A stretch of DNA of 64,000 nt, from positions 1 to 64,000 of the forward strand of contig CAVXOE010000020.1 of the NCBI GenBank assembly GCA_963763365.1, given 5' to 3'. Under the pieces are notes generated by a model. The model was given only the letters and a program-made list of their open reading frames with translations. It searched no databases and had not been told where the DNA came from. Origin of the DNA: VAZQ01 sp963763365. GTDB taxonomy: Bacteria; Pseudomonadota; Alphaproteobacteria; Rhizobiales; Xanthobacteraceae. The translations under genes and the position numbers were made by a program. Positions 58,866 to 64,000 of the stretch are shown here, piece after piece (positions within the stretch are counted from its first letter, which is position 1; each line of letters starts with the position of its first letter).

Positions 58866-59723
58866 TCATGACCGGAACAGCCGCGTGTACTGCGTTTCAT
58901 GCCGCATGCTGGAAATATCGGCGCGGAACGCGGCGCCGCCAAGCTCATCAAGCGGCGTGACAACCGCACGCGCCAAGGTCGCCGCAACGACCGGTTCCAG
59001 CGCCGCCAGGACGCGCTGACCGTCGGTCTGCCCGAGCGGCACGAGCCGCACGCCGGCCGAGATAAGCGCGGCGGCTTGCGCATGCAGATAGGCCGCGAGC
59101 GCAGGTTCAAGCGGGATCGCGTGGCCGGCGCAAGCCACGGCAACCGCCACCGGCAAGGCAATTTCCGGGACTAGTGCAAGCTGCTCGATCGCTGCGCACG
59201 GCCATGCCGCGCGGGTGGTCTCCAGGAAGGCGCGGCCCTGCGCCGTCGTTTCGAGATATCGCTCTTTCGAAGCCGCAAAGGCCACAGCGAGTTCTGCGAC
59301 TGCGGCGAGCGTCGCGTTATCACCGGCGGCCGTGGCGCGGTGCGCGTGAACGAAAAGCACCGCGTCACAAAATCCGTTACCCTCCCCCAGCATCACGGAA
59401 AGCCAGTCCTGCAGCGAAGCGGCGTCGCGGACGTCGCCCGCCTCAACCGCCCATTCGATGCCGCTCGAATAGGAGAACGCACCGATCGGATAGGAGGGCG
59501 AGAGCCATGCCATCATGCGGTAGAGCGCGGCGGCAGTAAGAGGATCCGCCCATGCCGAATTCGGCTTGGCGATATCTTCGATCTCTCTCCGGTCATTCCC
59601 GCGCAAGCGGGAATCCAGCGCTTTCTTTCCACCTGCTGCGTGAAGAGGCCTGGGTCCCCGCTTCCGCGGGGACGAGCGCAGGAAAGAGCGCGAGGCAATT
59701 TTGCCGGAATGCGCCTTAGTCAT
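58866..59723 (-). CDS. ureF: Urease accessory protein UreF with an in-frame repeat insertion
   Basis: 285 residues from the ATG at 59723, which overlaps the ureE stop (ATGA), good evidence for the native start MTKAHSGKIASR. The next about 33 residues (SSPRKRGPRPLHAA...LDSRLRGNDR) are the translation of an R7-type repeat and are not conserved in UreF. The true core then follows: ALYRMMAWLSPSYPIGAFSYSSGIEWAVEAGDV, GEGNGFCDAVLFVHAHRA, ISAGVRLVPLGQTDGQRVL. UreF bridges UreD and UreG during urease maturation. An ATG at 59516 could alternatively start a repeat-free protein. Confidence 0.9.
   Translation of the reverse strand: MTKAHSGKIASRSFLRSSPRKRGPRPLHAAGGKKALDSRLRGNDRREIEDIAKPNSAWADPLTAAALYRMMAWLSPSYPIGAFSYSSGIEWAVEAGDVRDAASLQDWLSVMLGEGNGFCDAVLFVHAHRATAAGDNATLAAVAELAVAFAASKERYLETTAQGRAFLETTRAAWPCAAIEQLALVPEIALPVAVAVACAGHAIPLEPALAAYLHAQAAALISAGVRLVPLGQTDGQRVLAALEPVVAATLARAVVTPLDELGGAAFRADISSMRHETQYTRLFRS
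59590..59680. repeat. R7-type repeat inside ureF
   Basis: GGTCATTCCCGCGCAAGCGGGAATCCAGC (hairpin TTCCCGC-GCAA-GCGGGAA) followed by GGTCCCCGCTTCCGCGGGGAC. It keeps the ureF frame open and adds about 33 codons after residue 12. Confidence 0.8.
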
Positions 59724-60178
59724 TGTCGCCGTTCGCATCGGCGATGCGCTGCATACGCGCCCGGCTCCGGATCGAACGGCGCCTCTATCGGCGTAAGTTG
59801 CGCTCCCAATCCGCGGAGCATGGCCTCCAACACGTGATCCCGCCGGATGCGCAGGCGGTCTCCGACCACTTGCATGTCGGTGTGGCGGTTGCCGATATGC
59901 CAGGCGAGCCGCGCCAGGTCGTGCGCGGACGCCGCCGCGATTTCCACCAGCGGCTCGGGCCTGCCGGTGACCCGGATGACCGAGCCGTCGTCGAGTACCA
60001 ATCCGTCGCCGTCGCGCAGCGCGGCCGCCTGTGGCAGATCGAGCAGGAAGATCGTGCCCCGTTCGCCCGTCAGGGTGATGCGGCGGCGATGACGCTCGAA
60101 CGCGTCGAGCACGACGCGATCGACTGCCCTGCTCGCATCCCAGTTTCCCGCCGATCGAATTTGCGAGGCGCGCTTCAT
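59720..60178 (-). CDS. ureE: Urease accessory protein UreE
   Basis: 152 residues from the ATG at 60178, whose first base is the last base of the ureC TGA (TGATG). Peptide-binding N-terminal domain (VVLDAFERHRRRITLTGERGTIFLLDLPQAAALRDGDGL) and the nickel-binding C-terminal domain with AWHIGNRHTDMQVVGDRLRIRRDHVLEAMLRGLGA. The C-terminal tail is short and has few His (AAHRRCERRQ), so it lacks the His-rich extension of some homologues. Cytoplasmic nickel metallochaperone. In the raw sequence a ureC frameshift fuses it to the ureC tail. Confidence 0.93.
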   Translation of the reverse strand: MKRASQIRSAGNWDASRAVDRVVLDAFERHRRRITLTGERGTIFLLDLPQAAALRDGDGLVLDDGSVIRVTGRPEPLVEIAAASAHDLARLAWHIGNRHTDMQVVGDRLRIRRDHVLEAMLRGLGAQLTPIEAPFDPEPGAYAAHRRCERRQ

Positions 60179-61889
60179 CAGAACAAGAAGTACCGTTGCG
60201 CCATCGGCAATACCTCGGCTGGTGCGCAGGTCAAGAAGCTCGCCGTCGGCCGTCACCTCGTAGGTCTCCGGATCGACCTTGATGTCGGGCGTGGCGCCGT
60301 TGTGTACCATGCTCTTCTTGGTGATCTTGCGGGTGTTATCGACTGCGACGAACTGTTTCTCGACACCAAGTTTATTGCGCAGTCCGCCGCGCAGCGCGGC
60401 CTTCGATACGAACACCACCGATGAGGCGGTGAGCGCCTTGCCGAACGCGCCGAACATCGGCCGGTAGTGCACCGGTTGCGGCGTCGGGATCGAGGCGTTG
60501 GGGTCGCCCATCAGCGCGGCGACGATGGTGCCGCCCTTGATGATGCAGTCGGGCTTCACGCCGAAGAACGCCGGCGACCACAGCACGAGGTCAGCGAGCT
60601 TGCCCTTCTCGACCGAGCCGATCACCTTCGACACGCCGTGGGCGATCGCCGGGTTGATGGTGTATTTCGCGACGTAGCGCTTGGCACGGACGTTGTCGTT
60701 GTCGCCCTTCTCTTCCTTGAGCCGCCCGCGCTGCTTCTTCATCTTGTCGGCGGTCTGCCAGGTGCGGATGATGACCTCGCCCAGCCGGCCCATCGCCTGA
60801 CTAGTCCGACGACATCATCGAAAGCGCGCCGAGATCGTGCAGGACATCCTCCGCCGCGATCGTCTCCTTGCGGATGCGGCTCTCGGCAAACGCCAGGTCC
60901 TCGGCGATCAACGGATCGAGGTGGTGGCACACCATCAGCATGTCGAGATGCTCGTCGATGGTGTTGCGGGTGAACGGCCGGGTCGGATTGGTCGACGACG
61001 GCAGCACGTTCTTGAGACCCGCCACCTTGATGATGTCGGGCGCGTGCCCGCCGCCCGCGCCTTCGGTGTGGAAGGCGTGGATGGTGCGGCCCTTGAACGC
61101 CTTGATAGTGTCCTCGACGAAGCCGCTTTCATTCAACGTGTCGGTATGGATCATCACCTGGATGTCGTAGTCCTCGGCGACGCCGAGACAGCAATCGATC
61201 GCGGCTGGCGTGGTACCCCAGTCCTCGTGCAGCTTGAGCGCACAGGCGCCGGCCTTGACCATCTCCTCCAGCGCCTGCGGACGCGAGGCGTTGCCCTTGC
61301 CGGCGAAACCGAGATTGACCGGAAACCCATCAGCGGCCTGGATCATGCGGCCGAGGTGCCACGGCCCCGGCGTGCAGGTGGTGGCGAAGGTGCCGTGCGC
61401 CGGGCCGGTGCCGCCACCGAGCATCGATGTGATACCCGACATCAGGGCGTCGTCGACCTGCTGCGGGCAGATGAAGTGGATGTGGGTGTCGAACCCGCCG
61501 GCGGTGAGGATCTTGCCCTCGCCGGCGATCACCTCGGTGCCGGGGCCGATCACGATGGTAACGCCGGGTTGGATGTCGGGATTGCCGGCCTTGCCGATGG
61601 CGAAGATGTTGCCGTTCTTGATGCCGACGTCGGCCTTCACGATCCCCCAGTGGTCGAGGATCAGCGCATTGGTGATGACGGTATCGACCGCACCCTGCTT
61701 GTTGGTGACCTGGCTCTGGCCCATGCCGTCGCGAATGACCTTGCCACCGCCGAACTTCACCTCCTCGCCGTAGGTGGTGAAGTCCTTCTCCACCTCGATG
61801 ATGATGTCGGTGTCGGCGAGCCGCACACGGTCGCCGGTGGTGGGCCCGAACATTTCGGCGTAGACGGCGCGAGAGATTTTGGTCGCCAT
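60178..61889 (-). pseudogene. ureC: Urease alpha subunit UreC (two frameshifts)
   Basis: Removing two extra bases (60803 and the AA at 60233-60234) gives exactly 569 residues. All catalytic features exist: nickel His pair GGFDTHIHFICPQQ, carbamylated Lys in CALKLHEDWGTTP, HTDTLNESGFVEDT, HTEGAGGGHAPDI, the flap Cys-His MVCHHLDP and catalytic Asp in MMSSD-SQAMGRLGEVI, where the first break falls. The restored C-terminus is LTCAPAEVLPMAQRYFLF, the canonical UreC ending, overlapping ureE. As the product hydrolyses urea only if intact, the breaks are probably sequencing errors. Confidence 0.92.
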
Positions 61890-62248
61890 GAGTAATTCCC
61901 GATTTCCACTATATGCACAGGGCGTCGCACGTTGCATTTCGGCGCCCGTCGCGTAGCATCATTCCCAGCTCAGCCGTTCCGCGTTCCGAACAAAGGGCTG
62001 TCTCGAGACGCTTGGTTTCTGTTGGTCGTGGCCACTTCCAACTGTTCACCAGGATTATGAGGCTCTTTGCGAGTGTGCGCGCCACGTAGGGCTCGACGGG
62101 CAGGCTTCGGCCTGCCCGTTGCATTTTGGGACCGCATGTGCGCAATCAATTCGGCCAGGCGAAGCAAGAATCCAACGTTTCACCGGCGGATAGCAAGTAC
62201 AGATCGGACAGCCAGTCCAACTGACCATTCCCTCGCTTAATCGTGTGG
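61890..62248. other. 359-bp gap between ureB and ureC with a strong hairpin
   Basis: The other urease genes here mostly overlap or lie less than 50 bp apart, so this gap is unusual. It contains ACGGGCAGGC-TTCG-GCCTGCCCGT (about 62097-62120), a perfect 10-bp stem whose plus-strand loop is the very stable UUCG type, followed by TTGCATTTT. No convincing gene; a 78-codon reading at 61909-62145 lacks a Shine-Dalgarno and family features. It does not match repeat families R1-R7 of this window. Confidence 0.6.
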
Positions 62249-62563
62249 CTAGAGCTTCCCCATCACGTCCTGCCGGAAGCCGTAGATCGTTCGCTTGCCG
62301 GCAAGCTCGACCAGTGTGACATCGCGCGTCTGCCCGGGCTCGAAACGCACCGCCGTACCGGCCGCGATCGCGAGGCGCTTGCCGCGCGCGGCCTTGCGAT
62401 CGAACTTCAGCGCCGGGTTGGTTTCGAAGAAATGATAGTGCGAGCCGACCTGGATCGGCCGGTCGCCGGTGTTGGTCACCGTGACCGTCACAGTCTTGCG
62501 GCCCTTGTTGAGCTCGATCTCGCCGTCCTGGAGAAACATTTCGCCGGGGATCATTGCGCTCAT
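62249..62563 (-). CDS. ureB: Urease beta subunit UreB
   Basis: 104 residues, normal for a separate beta chain. MIPGEMFLQDGEIELNKGRKTVTVTVTNTGDRPIQVGSHYHFFETNPALKF is strongly conserved (VGSHYHF core), and the end VELAGKRTIYGFRQDVMGKL is slightly modified from the usual FGFNGLVMG-type ending. It forms the trimeric urease core with UreA and UreC. Starts 45 bp after the corrected ureA stop. Confidence 0.96.
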   Translation of the reverse strand: MSAMIPGEMFLQDGEIELNKGRKTVTVTVTNTGDRPIQVGSHYHFFETNPALKFDRKAARGKRLAIAAGTAVRFEPGQTRDVTLVELAGKRTIYGFRQDVMGKL

Positions 62564-62608
62564 CGCACTCCGTCATGGCCGTGCGGACATGCTGCACGAT
62601 CGTGCAAA

Positions 62609-62912
62609 TCATCGGATCGGCTCGTGCACCGTCACGAGCTTGCGTGCCGTCCGGAAACGTCGCCTCGACCTGAATCTCGACGATCATTTCCGGGATGCCG
62701 TCCATCACCTGCGCGCGCGTGAGCACATGTGCGCCGGCTTCCATGAGGTCCGCCACCGTCCTGCCGTCGCGCGCGCCCTCGACGATGAAGTCGGTGATCA
62801 GCGCGATCGCCTCCGGATGGTTGAGCTTGACGCCGCGCTCGAGCCGCCGGCGCGCCACCACCGCCGCCATGGCGACCAGCAGCTTGTCCTTTTCCCGCGG
62901 AGTGAGATTCAT
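62609..62912 (-). CDS. ureA: Urease gamma subunit UreA (frameshifted near its end)
   Basis: MNLTPREKDKLLVAMAAVVARRRLERGVKLNHPEAIALI and VMDGIPEMIVEIQVEATFPDGT are standard UreA. As sequenced, an extra base near 62641-62643 replaces the last about 9 residues by a run-on; removing it restores TKLVTVHEPIR and a TGA at 62609, giving the normal 100 residues. AAGGG precedes the ATG at 62912. Sequencing error likely. Confidence 0.93.
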
Positions 62913-62955
62913 GCTCTGCCCTTGGAGTCCTTCCCGATATCTTGCCGCGCGGCCG

Positions 62956-63813
62956 TCAGTTAAGCCAGAGGCGCGGCAGCGGCGTCGCGCGCAGCACGGA
63001 CAGCACGCCGATGAGATCGTGCCGGAGCGCCGCGCCGTCGGCGGCGCACAGTCGCGCGACCGCCAGCCCCTTCCAGGCCGAGATGCCGACCTCGCCGCGG
63101 AACTGCCCTTCGAGCGCGCGCACAGCCGCGGCCGTCGCGTCGTCGCCCGGCACCGCCAGCACGGTGGCGACCGCGACGCCGCCGTTCCCGACCGCGGGCC
63201 GCGCAAGCTTCCGGGCGACCGCGCCCTCAAGCCGCATCGCTTCGGCGTGGATGAGCCGGCCGTTGCGACGCACGTTCCAGCGATCGAGCAGCGCACAATC
63301 GTGGATCGCCTCGCCCATGCCGGAGCGGCCGAACACGATCGCTTCGGCGAGCAGGAGCCTTGCATCGTCGGCGAGATCGACCTCGATCGTGCGGCGCAGC
63401 TTCGTCCGGTCGAACAGGATGGTCTCCTGTGGCAGCCAGGCGAGCGAGGCGCCGGCTTCGACCGTTAGCCTGACCTCGACGTTCGCCGCGGGATCAGTCG
63501 TGCGATAGACCTTTTCGGCCGCCGCCGTCGTCACGACGAGCCGCGCGCCGCGTTCGGCCGTGATGTCGAGCGCGAATCGGTCGCCGCCCGCCATGCCGCC
63601 CGCCGAGTTGATAACGATGGCTTCGAGTTCTTCGGCCGGTGCGCCCGGACACCGCACGCGCAGCGAGCCGTGCTCATGGACGCGCGCGCGCCGCGTGATG
63701 CCGTCCCTGGTACGCGCCGTCAGCACGATCCCTCCGACCGCGCGATTGGCCGCGAACGTCTGCGCGATGTGATTTGCGATCGCCTCAACCACGACAGTCT
63801 CTCGGTTCGTCAT
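62956..63813 (-). CDS. ureD: Urease accessory protein UreD (UreH)
   Basis: 285 residues from the ATG at 63813; upstream in-frame codons (TWMAGTSPAMT) are translated R3 repeat. Family features: VINSAGGMAGGDRFALDITAERGARLVVTTAAAEKVYR, SLAWLPQETILFDRTKLRRTIEVDL and IVFGRSGMGE. It is the scaffold to which UreF and UreG bind on apo-urease. First urease gene here, after the urea-transporter gene. Even the chosen ATG lies at the inner edge of the repeat, so the repeat sits right at the translation start. Confidence 0.93.
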   Translation of the reverse strand: MTNRETVVVEAIANHIAQTFAANRAVGGIVLTARTRDGITRRARVHEHGSLRVRCPGAPAEELEAIVINSAGGMAGGDRFALDITAERGARLVVTTAAAEKVYRTTDPAANVEVRLTVEAGASLAWLPQETILFDRTKLRRTIEVDLADDARLLLAEAIVFGRSGMGEAIHDCALLDRWNVRRNGRLIHAEAMRLEGAVARKLARPAVGNGGVAVATVLAVPGDDATAAAVRALEGQFRGEVGISAWKGLAVARLCAADGAALRHDLIGVLSVLRATPLPRLWLN

Positions 63814-63896
63814 GGCCGGGCTTGTCCCGGCCATCCACGTCTGCCCCGTCAAATAACGAAAGACGTGGATGCCCGGCCCAAGGCCGGGCGTGACGG
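63808..63896. repeat. Palindromic repeat family R3 at the ureD start
   Basis: CGTCATGGCCGGGCTTGTCCCGGCC..CACGT and ACGTGGATGCCCGG..GGCCGGGCGTGACGG filling the urtE-ureD gap and containing the ureD ATG. Confidence 0.85.
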
Positions 63897-63902
63897 AGAA
63901 TG

Positions 63903-64000
63903 CTAAAGCGCCATGGCACGGCGCAGCGCCGCTTCATCCATATTTTCGCGGCTGCAGGCGTAGACCACGGCGCCACGGTCCATGGCGACGAAATGGTCGC
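63903..64000 (-). CDS. urtE: Urea ABC transporter ATP-binding protein UrtE, C-terminal end only
   Basis: The last 31 codons run off the window edge: DHFVAMDRGAVVYACSRENMDEAALRRAMAL and a TAG at 63903-63905. The H-loop-distal pattern F-V-A-M-D-R-G-x-V-V-Y followed by an acidic helix is the branched-chain amino-acid/urea LivF/UrtE ending. Placement directly before ureD in the same direction favours urtE of the urtABCDE urea importer. Short, so the exact family rests partly on context. Confidence 0.72.
   Translation of the reverse strand, partial: DHFVAMDRGAVVYACSRENMDEAALRRAMAL

Noticed and set aside
59720..60793. A fused UreC-UreE protein
   Set aside because: Correcting the extra base at 60233-60234 gives the canonical UreC ending and a TGATG overlap with ureE.
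61909..62145. A 78-codon gene in the ureB-ureC gap
   Set aside because: No Shine-Dalgarno, no family resemblance, and competing readings in the other frames are equally open.

Overview
The window is GC-rich chromosomal DNA from an alphaproteobacterium, most likely Hyphomicrobiales of the Bradyrhizobium/Pseudolabrys type (inference). The grounds are rhizobial-type housekeeping proteins (PgsA, UvrC, RlmJ, MoaD/MoaE), a siroheme synthase/reductase set with an unusual Fe-S-containing CysJ-like protein, a urea-transport/urease operon, many TRAP-like tripartite tricarboxylate (Bug) receptors, and several families of short palindromic intergenic repeats. There are no rRNA or tRNA genes, transposases, phage genes or CRISPR arrays.

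Layout. 0-2.1 kb: a TetR regulator divergent from an Old Yellow Enzyme ene-reductase. 2.2-4.3 kb: an exported protein joining a carboxypeptidase-regulatory-like domain, a cytochrome c motif and a Vgb-type beta-propeller, preceded by a tiny exported protein. 4.4-14.6 kb: housekeeping block (moaE, moaD, pgsA, a disrupted uvrC, outer-membrane barrel protein, GST, cold-shock protein, rlmJ, RNase T2, an isocitrate/isopropylmalate-type dehydrogenase). 14.7-19.1 kb: a sugar-type ABC importer operon.

19.3-47 kb and 52-58 kb: a large catabolic region for aromatic or other organic acids. It holds an IclR regulator, three ACMSD-type amidohydrolases (a family rich in decarboxylases), a UbiD-type decarboxylase, a 4,5-dihydroxyphthalate-decarboxylase-like protein, a Rieske oxygenase, a PHBH-type flavin monooxygenase, a gentisate-dioxygenase-like cupin, two FAH-type hydrolases, cyclase and cupin proteins, an AhpD-like protein, a CocE-type hydrolase, dehydrogenases, an MFS carrier, an SsuBC-type ABC transporter and a TctAB transporter with three Bug receptors. 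A shared GGTAC-N4-GTATC motif upstream of the IclR gene, the cyclase operon and the FAH/amidohydrolase divergon suggests one regulon. 47-52 kb: assimilatory sulfite/nitrite reduction (cysI-like, cysJ-like, cysG). 58-64 kb: urease operon urtE'-ureD-ureA-ureB-ureC-ureE-ureF-ureG on the minus strand.

Two window-wide features matter for any reader. First, at least nine genes carry single-base frameshifts (eleven in total). In each the corrected frame gives a protein of full family length and the extra base is a +1, often in a short homopolymer, so consensus sequencing error is the likeliest cause. Second, at least seven families of palindromic repeats occupy most intergenic gaps and have entered or extended coding sequences: uvrC is broken by one, ureF carries one in frame, and cysG and the dehydrogenase gene at 14.6 kb end inside one.
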